Source: Tatumella sp. JGM118
GTDB taxonomy: Bacteria > Pseudomonadota > Gammaproteobacteria > Enterobacterales > Enterobacteriaceae
Reading direction: 5' to 3'
Assembly: GCF_018257515.1 (NCBI RefSeq)
Contig: NZ_JAERJR010000003.1
Coordinates: 241,243 to 305,242 of the forward strand
Length of the DNA: 64,000 nucleotides
In this document: positions 49,125 to 60,533 of the stretch, piece after piece
How the letters are laid out: each line of letters starts with the position of its first letter
How positions within the stretch are numbered: position 1 is the first letter of the stretch
Program-made: the position numbers and the translations under genes
Notes under the pieces: generated by a model
Databases searched by the model: none
What the model was told of the DNA's origin: nothing
What the model saw: only the letters and a program-made list of their open reading frames with translations

Positions 49125-49568
49125 TCATGAATGTGTCGTTACCACAGCGGCATCCGTGATAAGAATTTTATATAAATTGTTGTTATCTCTAACGATATCC
49201 GCAAGCGTATAGGTGTCCAGTTCTTTCAGAAATTGTTCCATTGCATTATGTAACGCTGCTTTCAGGCGGCAAGCCGGGGTAATAGCACACTCATCACAAT
49301 TCACTAACTGCAAAGGCTCCAGTTGCCGGACAACGCGGCCCAGATTTATCGCCTCTGCACGCATCCCGAGACGGATCCCGCCATGTTTACCGCGACTGGT
49401 CTGCACAAAGCCTTCATGGCTCAGCTGATTAATAATTTTGACCATATGATGCCGTGAAACCCCGTAGACATCTGTCACCTCAGTGATACTGGTCATCTGG
49501 CCTTCAGGCAATGTCGCCATAAAAATTAATGCCCGAAGAGCGTAATCTGTAAAGCTGGTTAGCTGCAC
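49125..49568 (-). CDS. nsrR: nitric-oxide-sensing repressor NsrR, with altered cysteine spacing
   Basis: 147 residues from a GTG at 49568 ([23 protein letters not shown] matches E. coli, 141). Rrf2-family: winged helix-turn-helix with [14 protein letters not shown], wing GKHGGIRLG, then the [Fe-S] ligands. Here they read [11 protein letters not shown], i.e. C-x2-C-x5-C, whereas E. coli has C-x4-C-x5-C (NCSSEFCHITPAC). Represses NO-defence genes until the cluster is nitrosylated. The shorter spacing may alter cluster binding. C-terminus extends six residues further (DAAVVTTHS). Upstream of rnr as in E. coli. Confidence 0.93.
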   Translation of the reverse strand: MQLTSFTDYALRALIFMATLPEGQMTSITEVTDVYGVSRHHMVKIINQLSHEGFVQTSRGKHGGIRLGMRAEAINLGRVVRQLEPLQLVNCDECAITPACRLKAALHNAMEQFLKELDTYTLADIVRDNNNLYKILITDAAVVTTHS

Positions 49569-49739
49569 TGTATCCCCGGAATGTGTACCGAACAAAAACC
49601 GATGCACGGCTGGTAAGCAAAAGGCATCTCTGTGTACTGATAATAAACCAGAGTCCGGATTTGCGGAGAATTATTTAAGTAACCGATGAACTTGATCAGC
49701 AAACAGAGGGAAAGAGCAGTTGATAGCAGGAGAGACAAA

Positions 49740-49758
49740 GGCCGGAAAACTTCCGGCC
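49740..49758 (-). terminator. hairpin after purA
   Basis: GGCCGGAA-AAC-TTCCGGCC, ten bases past the purA stop; on the minus strand followed by TTTG only. Moderate terminator. Confidence 0.55.
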
Positions 49759-49767
49759 AGAGTATGA

Positions 49768-51099
<1,332 letters not shown>

Positions 51100-51226
51100 C
51101 TACCATCTGAAAAATTCACTTTCAGCATTTTTAGCATACGATTGCGCACTTTTTTTGACGCAATTTTCATCATACTGTTATCTGCAGCATCCCGTCACAG
51201 GCCGCAACACCCGCCCTTTCCGGTAA

Positions 51227-51415
51227 TCAGCGGCTCACCATGTAATAGATAACGATGCCAGCCACCACCAGCCCGCCGCCAAAACGACGCAGTAAGGTAT
51301 CCGGTAATCGAGTCATCGCGGCAATAAATTTTCGCCAGCCGCCCGGATATAACATCGGGCCCAGCCCTTCAAGCACCAATACCAGGGCCAGCGCCGTCCA
51401 TATTGTTGAATTCAT
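51227..51415 (-). CDS. yjeT: small membrane protein YjeT (DUF2065)
   Basis: 62 residues from the ATG at 51415 (MNSTIWTALALVLVLEGLGPMLYPGGW, E. coli 65). Two membrane helices with a basic loop (RKFIAAMTRLPDTLLRRFGGG). Function unknown. Ribosome site GGAG is only three bases from the ATG, and the hflC terminator ends about 15 bp upstream. Confidence 0.92.
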   Translation of the reverse strand: MNSTIWTALALVLVLEGLGPMLYPGGWRKFIAAMTRLPDTLLRRFGGGLVVAGIVIYYMVSR

Positions 51416-51428
51416 ACTCTCCATCCAA

Positions 51429-51455
51429 TAAAAAAGGCCGGCGAAGGGCCGGCCT
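51429..51455 (-). terminator. terminator between hflC and yjeT
   Basis: On the minus strand AGGCCGGC-CCTTC-GCCGGCCT followed by TTTTTT. A classical intrinsic terminator ending the hfq-hflX-hflK-hflC transcript, 20 nt past the hflC stop. Confidence 0.85.
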
Positions 51456-51474
51456 GAACATTTAATACCGTCTG

Positions 51475-52479
51475 TCAGTGAGTCGTCTGAGCGGGTGATT
51501 TCATAAAGCGCAGGAAATCACTGTCCGGGCTCATCACGATCACGTCACGATCACCTTTAAAGCTATTTTCATAAGCACGCAGACTTCTGATAAAGGTAAA
51601 GAAGTCCGGATCTTTACTGAAGGCATCCGCGAACAGTTTCGTCGCTTCTGCATCCCCTTCACCCCGGGTGATCAGCGCCTGACGCTGCGCTTCAGCCAGT
51701 GTTTTTGTCACCTGATAATCCGCCTGGGCGCGAATTTTTTCCGCTTCTTCCTGCCCCTGCGAGCGCTGGCTACGGGCAACAGATTCACGCTCCGCACGCA
51801 TACGGTTATAAATCGCATCCGAAACTTCAGCCGGCAGGTTGATTTGTTTGATGCGGACATCAACAACATCGATACCCAGTGCCGCCATACTGTTCGGATT
51901 CACGGCCGCGACTTTGCCCTGAGTTTCTTTCTCTACCCGGGCTGCCGCACTGGCGATAGCATCGTCTGCGGCCGGAGTCTGAACTTCATCATCCGTTCCG
52001 GCACTCCCGGTATTCAGTGCATCACGCACATCCGTTGTCAGACGACCCCGTGAATCAGTGACAATATCTTTCACATCCAGCCGGCCCATTTCTGAGCGCA
52101 GACGGTCACTAAACTTACGCTTCAGTAACAGCTCCGCCTGAGAAATATCGCCGCCGCCGGTCGCCAGATAGTAACGGCTGAAATCACTGATACGCCATTT
52201 AATATAGGAATCGACAATCAGATCTTTCTTCTCTTTGGTGACAAAACGATCCGCCTGGTTATCCATGGTCTGAATACGCGCATCGAGGGTTTTTACTGTT
52301 TCAAAGAACGGGATTTTGAAATGCAGGCCTGGCGAATAGACCAGAGGCTTGTTTTCATTATCGCGTAATACTTTACCAAAGCGAACAACGATCCCCCGCT
52401 GCCCTTCCGGCACAATAAACATTGAGGTAAACAGCAGGACCAGCACGACCACTGCGACAACTATTACAGATTTACGCAT
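51475..52479 (-). CDS. hflC: FtsH protease modulator HflC
   Basis: 334 residues (E. coli 334). N-terminal membrane anchor (about 4-22), then a prohibitin/SPFH domain (RGIVVRFGKV...IDVVDVRIKQINLPAEVSDAIYNRMRAERE). Forms the periplasmic HflKC cage around FtsH. The start overlaps the hflK stop by one base (TAATG). Confidence 0.97.
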   Translation of the reverse strand: MRKSVIVVAVVVLVLLFTSMFIVPEGQRGIVVRFGKVLRDNENKPLVYSPGLHFKIPFFETVKTLDARIQTMDNQADRFVTKEKKDLIVDSYIKWRISDFSRYYLATGGGDISQAELLLKRKFSDRLRSEMGRLDVKDIVTDSRGRLTTDVRDALNTGSAGTDDEVQTPAADDAIASAAARVEKETQGKVAAVNPNSMAALGIDVVDVRIKQINLPAEVSDAIYNRMRAERESVARSQRSQGQEEAEKIRAQADYQVTKTLAEAQRQALITRGEGDAEATKLFADAFSKDPDFFTFIRSLRAYENSFKGDRDVIVMSPDSDFLRFMKSPAQTTH

Positions 52480-53708
52480 TATTCCTCTCCTTCGCGCAGG
52501 CCATCATTACGCAGTGCATTCGCTCTGCGCTGATCCATAATGCTTTCCGTCGACAATGACGACGCTTCACGACGTGCATTGGTTGCCGAAGAAGTCGCTG
52601 ATGGCGCTTTTAACGGAGGTACTGTTTTACGGGTCCCGTTACTTTGCGCCGACGATCCGCCATTCATTAATTGATCAAGGGGCAGTACCATCAGGTTATT
52701 ACTCTTATCACCGACCACCACTTTACGGGTTTCGGATAATACCCGCTCCATCGTATCGATATACAGACGCTCTTTGGTTATCTGAGGGGCTGCTTTATAT
52801 TCCGGCAGAATTTCTGAGAAACGAGCGACTTCCCCCTGCGCTTCCAGGACTGTCCGCTCTTTATATGCACGGGCTTCCTCCAGAATACGCTGGGCCTGGC
52901 CATTTGCCCTTGGCTGGACTTCGTTCGCATATGCCTCGGCTTCACGCACGTACTGTTCACGGTTTTCCCGGGCAGCAATTGCATCATCAAACGCGGCTTT
53001 CACCTGCTCCGGAGGACGGGCCGCCTGGAAGTTCACATCCAGGATGCTGATCCCCATATGGTAAGGACGGATTGTCTCTTCGATTTCACGCTGGGTTTCA
53101 CTGCGTACTACCGTACGCCCTTCCGTCAGCACGCGATCCATCGTCGAGCGACCAATGACGCCACGTAAGGCACTGTCTGTCGCCTGGCGCAGACTGTCAT
53201 CGGCATCGGTGACGGAATAGAGATACTGTTCCGGATCGGTGACCTGGTATTGCACGTTCATTTCCACATGCACCACGTTTTCATCAGACGTCAGCATCGC
53301 ACCTGAGGTGGCAAGCTCTCTGACCGCTTCAACGTTCACGGCACGCACATGGTCGATAAAGGTCGGCTTCCAGTTCAGCCCGGGTTCAACCAGATGACTG
53401 AACTTACCAAAACGGGTCACTACCCCACGCTCTGCTTCACCGATAGTGTAAAAACCACTGGCTGCCCAAACAACCACCGCTACAAGTACAACCACGCCGG
53501 CGATTTTCCCGCCCGGCTGGCCGGCACCGCCCGATTTTGATCCGCCAAATTTTCCCAGTTTTTCGCTGAGTTTACGGAAAATATCGTCCAAATCAGGGGG
53601 GCCCTGATCACGCCCGCCACGATTACCCCCGGAGTTGCCGCCTTTTTTATTGCTGCTCCCCCACGGGTCGCGGTCCTGTCCGTTATTACCGGGCTGATTC
53701 CACGCCAT
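52479..53708 (-). CDS. hflK: FtsH protease modulator HflK
   Basis: 409 residues (E. coli 419). Gly/Asn/Asp-rich cytoplasmic N-terminus (about 1-70, MAWNQPGNNGQDRDPWG), membrane segment (about 71-92), SPFH domain (GVVTRFGKFSHLVEPGLNWK...LDVNFQAARPPEQVKAAFDDAIAARENREQ). Partner of HflC. Between hflX and hflC. Confidence 0.97.
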   Translation of the reverse strand: MAWNQPGNNGQDRDPWGSSNKKGGNSGGNRGGRDQGPPDLDDIFRKLSEKLGKFGGSKSGGAGQPGGKIAGVVVLVAVVVWAASGFYTIGEAERGVVTRFGKFSHLVEPGLNWKPTFIDHVRAVNVEAVRELATSGAMLTSDENVVHVEMNVQYQVTDPEQYLYSVTDADDSLRQATDSALRGVIGRSTMDRVLTEGRTVVRSETQREIEETIRPYHMGISILDVNFQAARPPEQVKAAFDDAIAARENREQYVREAEAYANEVQPRANGQAQRILEEARAYKERTVLEAQGEVARFSEILPEYKAAPQITKERLYIDTMERVLSETRKVVVGDKSNNLMVLPLDQLMNGGSSAQSNGTRKTVPPLKAPSATSSATNARREASSLSTESIMDQRRANALRNDGLREGEE

Positions 53709-53800
53709 GCTTATACTCCATTTATAGTAATTGCGGTGAAAATTGTAAGTGCGGTGGTATCGGATACTGAGATACGTCGTTCAGGTATTGAAAAATTAAA

Positions 53801-55081
53801 TCAGACAATATAGTCAATCACCGATGGCTCCTGCTTACACATCCTGCGCCAGTCCACGACGGGCATCCGGATGTGCAGGCCTGTGCTGCCATCATCTTCA
53901 TTCCATTCTTTTTCGATCGCATGTAACTGGTAGAAACGGCTGCGTAACTTACCGGCATGAGGCGGCAGGCGGAGTTCATATTGCGCAATTTCCCCCGCCA
54001 GACGTTCAGAGAGCGCCTGCCAGAGCAGAGGAATGCCGGCTCCGCTTTGTGCCGATAACCAGACCCGGATCGGCATATTTTCCTCGTTACGGTCAATACG
54101 CGGCTCAAAGTCTTCCAGCCGGTCTATCTTATTCATCACCAGCAATGCCGGGATTTCATCGGCTTCAATTTCTGCCAGCACTTCATCGACGGCATCGATG
54201 TTTTCATCCAGACGCAGATCGGCCGCGTCCACCACATGTATCAGCAGAGAGGCCTCACGGGTTTCCTGCAAGGTGGCTTTAAATGCAGCCACCAGATCAT
54301 GCGGCAGGTGACGAATAAACCCGACCGTATCGGCCAGCACTACGTCCCCGACATCCGCGATGTGCAGGCGACGGAGTGTCGGGTCCAGCGTTGCAAATAA
54401 CTGGTCAGCCGCATAAACGTCGGCCGACGTCACCTTGTTAAACAGGGTGGATTTCCCGGCGTTGGTATATCCCACCAACGACACGGTAGGAATGTCCGCT
54501 TTTGCGCGTGCCTGACGTCCCTGCTCACGCTGCTTCTCCACCCGGCTCAGGCGCGAGAGGATCAGACTGATGCGATTACGCAGTAAACGGCGGTCCGTTT
54601 CCAGCTGGGTTTCGCCGGGCCCGCGCAAGCCTATCCCGCCTTTCTGACGTTCCAGGTGAGTCCAGCCTCTGACGAGTCGTGTCGCCAGGTGACGTAACTG
54701 AGCCAGTTCAACCTGCAATTTACCCTCATGGGTACGTGCACGCTGAGCAAAAATATCCAGGATCAATCCGGTGCGATCGACGACCCGGCACTGGCAGATA
54801 GCTTCCAGATTACGTTCCTGGGCCGGGGATAATGCATGATCAAACAGGACGACGGAGGCACCGGTCGCTTTGACCGCATCAGCAATTTCCTGTGCCTTTC
54901 CTTCGCCCACAAAATATTTGGGGTGGGGTGCCTTACGGCTACCGGTCACTACCTGCAGGGCTTCTACGCCCGCAGAAGATACGAGTGTCTCAAATTCCTG
55001 TAAATCTTCCTGATCCCGGTCCTGGGTAAACCAGATATGGACCAGAACAGCCTGCTCGCCAGCTTCATAACGCTCAAACAA
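53801..55081 (-). CDS. hflX: ribosome-splitting GTPase HflX
   Basis: 426 residues (E. coli 426). N-terminal HflX domain with ATP-binding region, then the G domain: G1 [10 protein letters not shown]3 DTVGF, G4 NKID. Splits stalled 70S ribosomes after heat stress and has RNA helicase activity. Starts at TTG with GAGAGG seven bases upstream; E. coli [16 protein letters not shown] aligns from this codon. Between hfq and hflK. Confidence 0.96.
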   Translation of the reverse strand: MFERYEAGEQAVLVHIWFTQDRDQEDLQEFETLVSSAGVEALQVVTGSRKAPHPKYFVGEGKAQEIADAVKATGASVVLFDHALSPAQERNLEAICQCRVVDRTGLILDIFAQRARTHEGKLQVELAQLRHLATRLVRGWTHLERQKGGIGLRGPGETQLETDRRLLRNRISLILSRLSRVEKQREQGRQARAKADIPTVSLVGYTNAGKSTLFNKVTSADVYAADQLFATLDPTLRRLHIADVGDVVLADTVGFIRHLPHDLVAAFKATLQETREASLLIHVVDAADLRLDENIDAVDEVLAEIEADEIPALLVMNKIDRLEDFEPRIDRNEENMPIRVWLSAQSGAGIPLLWQALSERLAGEIAQYELRLPPHAGKLRSRFYQLHAIEKEWNEDDGSTGLHIRMPVVDWRRMCKQEPSVIDYIV

Positions 55082-55099
55082 GCGAAAACCTCTCTTAAT

Positions 55100-55142
55100 A
55101 AAAAAACCAGGGCGGCGACCTTGTTGCGGACACCGACCCTGG
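55100..55142 (-). terminator. terminator after hfq
   Basis: On the minus strand CCAGGG (complement of 55137-55142) pairs with CCCTGG (55107-55112), followed by seven T. Partial terminator between hfq and hflX; known read-through in E. coli would still allow hflX expression. Confidence 0.7.
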
Positions 55143-55157
55143 AATTACAGTGACAAA

Positions 55158-55457
55158 TTACTCTGCGCTATCACCGTCTTGTTGTGACTGAGCAGATGCA
55201 GTTCCATTATTATGATAGTTACTGCCACCCGTCGGCGCATTAGTGTGGTGAGATACCGGTCGTGACGGTACTACCGTCGAGATAGCATGCTTATAGACCA
55301 TCTGGCTGACGGTATTTTTTAACAGAATGACGAACTGATCGAAGGATTCGATCTGACCTTGCAATTTAATACCATTAACCAGATAAATTGAAACCGGTAC
55401 ACGTTCGCGACGCAATGCGTTCAAAAACGGGTCTTGTAATGATTGCCCTTTAGCCAT
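55158..55457 (-). CDS. hfq: RNA chaperone Hfq
   Basis: 99 residues (E. coli 102). Sm1 ([42 protein letters not shown]) and Sm2 ([14 protein letters not shown]) are intact, including Gln8, Phe42 and the YKH motif of the proximal face. The flexible tail is short and His/Asn-rich. Hexamer pairing small RNAs with mRNAs. Downstream of miaA, as in E. coli. Confidence 0.98.
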   Translation of the reverse strand: MAKGQSLQDPFLNALRRERVPVSIYLVNGIKLQGQIESFDQFVILLKNTVSQMVYKHAISTVVPSRPVSHHTNAPTGGSNYHNNGTASAQSQQDGDSAE

Positions 55458-55554
55458 TCTATCTTTTCCTTATATGCTTGTTGTTTATTATTTCAGAACC
55501 AACAGTTTAAAATTGCGAAAATTTTGCGCACCGTAACCCGTCAATTGTACACAA

Positions 55555-56505
55555 TCACCCAATGTTAGCACTAACAACCTTCATTATCGTTTCCTGTGCT
55601 AACCGGGGTTGATCACTGTCAAGCCAGTGGATATTTTCCCATCCCCGTAACCAGGTGATTTGCCGTTTTGCCAGTTGTCGCGTCGCGCAGATCCCGCGAA
55701 AAACCATTTCATCGTAATCGATTTCACCCGATAACCATGACCACATCTGGCGATATCCTACACAGCGGACAGATGGCATATCTGTATGCAGATCACCCCG
55801 CATAAATAATTTTCGCACTTCTGCCTCAAATCCCAACGCCAGCATCTGCTCAAACCGCAATGCGATGCGTTGATGCAACAATTCGCGACTGGAGGGAGCA
55901 ATTGCAAACTGTATGACATCATAAGGTATCGCTTCGCCAGATGTTTTTGTCAGCCCTGTTAAAGTTTTACCTGAAATATAAAAAACTTCCAGTGCCCTCG
56001 ACAGTCTCTGGGGATCATTCGGATGAATACGATGCCCGGCCTCGGGATCAATCCGGCATAAATCGCGATGCAGCGCTTCCCAGCCTTCCGCTTCCGCTCT
56101 TTCTTCTATCTGCCGGCGAATTTCCGGATCAGCCGCAGGTAACGGGGATAACCCTTCCAGCAAGGCTTTATAATAAAGCATCGTACCGCCCACCAGCAGC
56201 GGAATACGCCCGCTCTGTGAAATTTCATCCATTTCTTTCAGAGCATCCCGGCGGAACTCTGCCGCCGAATAGGCCTGCGCCGGGTCACGGATATCCAGCA
56301 AACGGTGCGGGGCCAGAGCCAGTTCTTCTGCTGACGGTTTGGCTGTGCCGATATCCATACCCTTATAAATTAACGCAGAGTCGACACTGATAATTTCTAC
56401 CGGCAGCTGCTGACGTAACGCAATGGCCTGGGCCGTTTTACCGGAAGCCGTCGGCCCCATCAGGAAAATAGCCTTCGGCCGGCCGGACTGTTTTAATTCA
56501 CTCAT
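55555..56505 (-). CDS. miaA: tRNA dimethylallyltransferase MiaA
   Basis: 316 residues (E. coli 316). P-loop GPTASGKT (about 17-24), [17 protein letters not shown] and the conserved [21 protein letters not shown]. Adds the isopentenyl group to A37 of tRNAs reading UNN codons. Start overlaps the mutL stop (ATGAGTGA). Confidence 0.97.
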   Translation of the reverse strand: MSELKQSGRPKAIFLMGPTASGKTAQAIALRQQLPVEIISVDSALIYKGMDIGTAKPSAEELALAPHRLLDIRDPAQAYSAAEFRRDALKEMDEISQSGRIPLLVGGTMLYYKALLEGLSPLPAADPEIRRQIEERAEAEGWEALHRDLCRIDPEAGHRIHPNDPQRLSRALEVFYISGKTLTGLTKTSGEAIPYDVIQFAIAPSSRELLHQRIALRFEQMLALGFEAEVRKLFMRGDLHTDMPSVRCVGYRQMWSWLSGEIDYDEMVFRGICATRQLAKRQITWLRGWENIHWLDSDQPRLAQETIMKVVSANIG

Positions 56506-58387
56506 TTTTCAACGCTTCAAATACATTGTTTAAATCCACTGCCTGTAATAATCCGGCAGGAGGGGCAGCAACCAGCGACGGTGTCAGCCTCTCCAGGTCT
56601 GCCAGTAAAGCAATAGCCTGTGAGTGATTCCATTCAGAGTGTCCGGTATTACAGCGGGTTGCCAGCCATCGGGCAAGCTGCTCTGCACTGACCTCTGATT
56701 GTCGGGCAAGATAGCCTAACAGCTCCGGAATCAAGTTTTGTAAATTTTGTGTGCGCAATGGTAAAGGCACCCCCCGCAATGTGACATGCTGGGCATCCGT
56801 CGCAAAGTCCAGCCCCAGAGAGTGCAGCGCGTCACTGTGTACCGACAGTGCCTGACGCTCTGACTTTTCTGCTTTCAGCCGGACAGGGATCAGCAATGGC
56901 TGGGAGCGAAGCCCCGTCTCACCCGGCTGTAACTGCGCCTGGATAAGCCAGCGCGAGGCCACAGGCAGCGCGATCAGCTGCACCCCGTCCCGATGTTCGG
57001 TCAGTGCATACACCTGGCGCAGCACGGTCAGCACCCGGCCAAAACTTCGCGGGTGTGAGACTAAAGGCACGTCGGTTTCCCGTGGATGACTCCGTGCCGG
57101 CGCCGGAACCTGCTCCTGTGCTGACGGCGGTAACTGAGCCGCAGAGAGCATCTTTTGGTACAGCTCCCCTTCCCGGGTCTGATAGCGCGGTGCGGTATAG
57201 GCGGCCGGGGGCGCCGTCCCGGTCGCACGGCCGGGGGGTTTTCCCTGCATGCTGCCGCTATTATCGCCCGGAACCGGGCGGTCGACAGCCGCAGGCCGCG
57301 GTGGCGAAGAGTACAGATTATCCCCGGCGGCCCGTCGGTTCACTGCCGCCGTGCTTACCGGGGCCTCCGTCATCTCCGGCAGGTGTTCCGTCGCACTTTG
57401 TAACGCACTCAGTACGCCCTGGTAGATAAAGTCATGGACCAGTCGCGATTGATGGAAGCGGACTTCATGTTTGGCCGGATGGACATTGACATCGACCTGG
57501 TGCGGGTCGATGGTCAGATAGAGTACATAGGCGGGTTGCTGATCGGCCCCCAGCTTATCCTGATACGCCTGCCGGATTGCGTGATTAATGAGTTTATCGC
57601 GCATCATACGGCCATTAACGTAGCAGTACTGTAACTCTGAGAACTGGCCCGCCGCACGGGGGTCCGCCACCCAGCCGGTCAGCCCCAGGGCATCATGCTG
57701 CCATTCAAGGTGCAGGGCATGTTCCAGAAAAGCAGACCCGCAGATAGCCGCCAGCCGGCGCTCCTGCTGCTTCTGCTCACTGGCTGCGCGGTAATGACGG
57801 ATGCGTTTACCGTTATGACTGAGGGAGAACTCCACATCAAAACGCACCAGGGCGATGCGGCGGATCACTTCATCAATATGTGTAAATTCGGTTTTTTCGG
57901 TACGCAGAAACTTCCGCCGTGCCGGTGTGTTATAGAACAGATCCAGCACTTCCAGGGTCGTCCCGCAGGGATGCGCCGCCGGTTTGAGAGAAACATCCAT
58001 CTCCCTCCCCTGTGCATACGCCTGCCATGCGCCTTCCTGCGATTCCGGGCGGGAAGTCAGGGTCAGTCGTGACACAGAACTGATACTGGCCAGGGCTTCA
58101 CCGCGAAACCCCAGGCTCATGATAGCTTCCAGGTCATCCAGGCTGGCGATTTTACTGGTAGCATGACGGGCGAGTGCCATCGATAGTTCATCTTTAGCTA
58201 TCCCGCAGCCGTTATCACGGATGGATATCCGCTTTGCACCACCTTTCTCAATTTCTATTTCAATGCGGGTCGCCCCGGCATCAAGGCTGTTTTCTGTCAG
58301 CTCTTTAACGACCGAGGCCGGTCTTTCAACCACTTCTCCGGCGGCGATCTGGTTCGCCAGTTGAGGTGGTAATATTTTTATTGTCAT
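56498..58387 (-). CDS. mutL: DNA mismatch repair protein MutL
   Basis: About 629 residues from the ATG at 58387 (GAGG upstream; [30 protein letters not shown]). GHKL ATPase motifs: [31 protein letters not shown]. Residues about 340-430 form a Pro/Ala-rich linker; the C-terminal dimerisation domain follows. No endonuclease motif, as in other Dam-dependent enterobacteria. Between amiB and miaA. Confidence 0.97.
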   Translation of the reverse strand: MTIKILPPQLANQIAAGEVVERPASVVKELTENSLDAGATRIEIEIEKGGAKRISIRDNGCGIAKDELSMALARHATSKIASLDDLEAIMSLGFRGEALASISSVSRLTLTSRPESQEGAWQAYAQGREMDVSLKPAAHPCGTTLEVLDLFYNTPARRKFLRTEKTEFTHIDEVIRRIALVRFDVEFSLSHNGKRIRHYRAASEQKQQERRLAAICGSAFLEHALHLEWQHDALGLTGWVADPRAAGQFSELQYCYVNGRMMRDKLINHAIRQAYQDKLGADQQPAYVLYLTIDPHQVDVNVHPAKHEVRFHQSRLVHDFIYQGVLSALQSATEHLPEMTEAPVSTAAVNRRAAGDNLYSSPPRPAAVDRPVPGDNSGSMQGKPPGRATGTAPPAAYTAPRYQTREGELYQKMLSAAQLPPSAQEQVPAPARSHPRETDVPLVSHPRSFGRVLTVLRQVYALTEHRDGVQLIALPVASRWLIQAQLQPGETGLRSQPLLIPVRLKAEKSERQALSVHSDALHSLGLDFATDAQHVTLRGVPLPLRTQNLQNLIPELLGYLARQSEVSAEQLARWLATRCNTGHSEWNHSQAIALLADLERLTPSLVAAPPAGLLQAVDLNNVFEALKNE

Positions 58388-58437
58388 TCCCTTCCTCACA
58401 GAACGTTGATGACCAGAAGTTCTCTTCTGTCAGCGGA

Positions 58438-60039
58438 TCATGGCGGAGAGATGGTCAGTGTCTGGCCCAGCATAACATTTTCAGAACGCATATGGTTTTG
58501 CTGCATTATACGCGTTGAGCTCACACCATACTTAGCGGAAATACTGCTGAGTGTATCTCCCCTGACCACTTTATGCCGGATAATGGCAGAAGGTTTAGCG
58601 GAGTTCACATTTTGCGGGCTCGTCGCGGTCGCAGGGATTTTCAGACGCTGTCCTGTCATGACAGTTTCTTTCTTCAGGCGGTTAAGGTCAATCAGTGAAC
58701 GGTTCGTGACCCCGTAACTCCGTGCAATACCCGTCAGTGTTTCGCCGGATCGCACCACATGAACCGTTGGTGTGGCAGAGATTGCCGGTGTCGCGGGTTG
58801 CGCTTTATTCTCCCGCTGCGGCACATATTGCTGCGGATGCGCTTTAAAGTAATTGCGCAGGCCGTGGTAAATCGCTTTGGCAATCTTATCCTGATACGCC
58901 CCGCTCCCCAGTAAACGTTCTTCTTTTCGGTTACTGATAAATCCGGTTTCCACCAGCAAGGACGGGATATCCGGCGAACGTAATACCCCGAGGCTGGCGT
59001 GTTCGGGCAGACGCTTGTGCATCGTCGTCACTACGCGCAGTTGCTGGATGACTTTAACCGCAACGTCGTACCCTACCCGTTGTGAATGGCCAAATTGCAG
59101 GTCCAGCACGGCCTGACTGAAATACGGGTCAGCCTGATTATTTGCCAGCAGATCACCCGCACCGCCCAGTAATTCAGACTGTTTTTCTCTCTGTTCAAGC
59201 CAGCCAGCCATTTCTGAATTTGCGCGCCGGTTAGAAAGCACCCAGACTGAGGCCCCGGTGGCAGAATGGCTCGGTGCAGAATCCGCATGGATGGAGAGCA
59301 GCAGGTTGGCTTTTTCTTTACGGGCAACCTCTGAACGTCCCATCACGGAGACATAGTAATCGCCGGTCCGGGTCATCACCGCTTTAAACATCGGATCGGC
59401 GTTCAGTAGCGTTTGCAGCTTACGGGCGATAGAGATAGTGACATTTTTCTCTTTCAGACCGTTCTGACCGATGGCGCCGGGATCCTGGCCGCCATGTCCC
59501 GCATCGATAGCGACAATCACCTGCTCGTTATTACGGACTTTACCGCCGGGATAGGTCGTCGTGTTGGTATTGGTCGCCGTGGCGCCGTTCTGCCCTTTGA
59601 AAGGATCACTGGCCGGCGTCGCTTTAGCGGCCGAAGTGACGGCGTTTCTTCCGCGCAGAGAAAAAATCACCTGGTAATCATTTCCCTGCACATCCATCCG
59701 TGTGGTGGTTTTCGCCGCCTGAGTCAGCTCAAAGACCAGCCGGAAACTGTGCGTGTTGACCGGTTTACTGGTACGAATACGCTTTACGATATTCTCACCA
59801 CTAAAATTCAGCGGCAGGCCTTTAATCACCCCCGACTGATTGATATCCATGACAACCCGTTCGGGTTTGTGGAGAGAGAACCATGAGTAGGCAGGTTTAC
59901 CGTTAAAATGCAGTGTCACCGTGGCCAGTGAACCGCCATTATCGACACTGATGTTGGATAACGATGCTGCAACACTCAGCCCCGGCAACAGGAGGATGAG
60001 TAATAAGAGTCCATGCCGATACAACTGCCCTAAGGTCAT
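58438..60039 (-). CDS. amiB: N-acetylmuramoyl-L-alanine amidase AmiB with two LysM domains
   Basis: About 533 residues from the ATG at 60039 (signal peptide ends GLSVAA). N-terminal AMIN domain (about 25-125; targets the septum), a linker, amidase_3 domain (about 175-400) with [17 protein letters not shown], and two C-terminal LysM domains (about 430-475 and 487-533). E. coli AmiB (445) has one shorter C-terminus with a single LysM, so the second is notable. Periplasmic; activated by EnvC/FtsX to split daughter cells. ATGA overlap with tsaE. Confidence 0.94.
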   Translation of the reverse strand: MTLGQLYRHGLLLLILLLPGLSVAASLSNISVDNGGSLATVTLHFNGKPAYSWFSLHKPERVVMDINQSGVIKGLPLNFSGENIVKRIRTSKPVNTHSFRLVFELTQAAKTTTRMDVQGNDYQVIFSLRGRNAVTSAAKATPASDPFKGQNGATATNTNTTTYPGGKVRNNEQVIVAIDAGHGGQDPGAIGQNGLKEKNVTISIARKLQTLLNADPMFKAVMTRTGDYYVSVMGRSEVARKEKANLLLSIHADSAPSHSATGASVWVLSNRRANSEMAGWLEQREKQSELLGGAGDLLANNQADPYFSQAVLDLQFGHSQRVGYDVAVKVIQQLRVVTTMHKRLPEHASLGVLRSPDIPSLLVETGFISNRKEERLLGSGAYQDKIAKAIYHGLRNYFKAHPQQYVPQRENKAQPATPAISATPTVHVVRSGETLTGIARSYGVTNRSLIDLNRLKKETVMTGQRLKIPATATSPQNVNSAKPSAIIRHKVVRGDTLSSISAKYGVSSTRIMQQNHMRSENVMLGQTLTISPP

Positions 60040-60530
60040 ACTCCATCCCTGTCTGAGCCTGACTGCGCGACAATGTTTTCCCCATACGGGGTATGGGCCA
60101 CGATCTCTGCCTGCCGGCAATCGGCCACGTAACTCAGGGTAATCGTCAGATCCGGTTCAGGTAAAAAGCCTTTTCCCTGCTGAGGCCATTCAACCAGACA
60201 GATCGCCTCCGCGCCGAAATAATCACGGATCCCCATGAATTCCAGCTCTTCAGGATCCGCCAGACGATACAGATCAAAATGGTAAACAGTGCGCTGCCCC
60301 AGGGTGTAAGGCTCTACCAGGGTGTAAGGCTCTACCAGGGTGTAGGTCGGGCTTTTCACGTTTCCCTGATGCCCGAGGGCCTGAATAAACCCGCGACTGA
60401 AGGTCGTTTTACCGGCCCCCAGATCACCGTACAGATAGATGACCGTGGCCCGGTGACTGGCCTGTGCAAGAGATGCGCCTAAAGCCAGAGTGGCCGATTC
60501 ATCAGGTAAAGCGATAACAGAGGTTTTCAT
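60036..60530 (-). CDS. tsaE: tRNA t6A biosynthesis ATPase TsaE, with in-frame 18-bp duplication
   Basis: 164 residues (E. coli 153). Walker [14 protein letters not shown], Walker B-like VYHFDLYRL, and the family motif [12 protein letters not shown] followed by LVEWPQQG. An 18-bp tandem duplication (60301-60318, 60319-60336) inserts six extra residues, giving [14 protein letters not shown]. TsaE, TsaB and TsaD make threonylcarbamoyl-adenosine at A37 of ANN-decoding tRNAs; it is essential in E. coli, so the duplicated form is expected to work unless this copy is mutated. Three bases after nnr. Confidence 0.93.
   Translation of the reverse strand: MKTSVIALPDESATLALGASLAQASHRATVIYLYGDLGAGKTTFSRGFIQALGHQGNVKSPTYTLVEPYTLVEPYTLGQRTVYHFDLYRLADPEELEFMGIRDYFGAEAICLVEWPQQGKGFLPEPDLTITLSYVADCRQAEIVAHTPYGENIVAQSGSDRDGV
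60301..60344. repeat. 18-bp tandem repeat inside tsaE
   Basis: AGGGTGTAAGGCTCTACC at 60301-60318 and 60319-60336, then a partial third unit AGGGTGTA to 60344. In frame with tsaE. Confidence 0.95.
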
Positions 60531-60533
60531 TCT

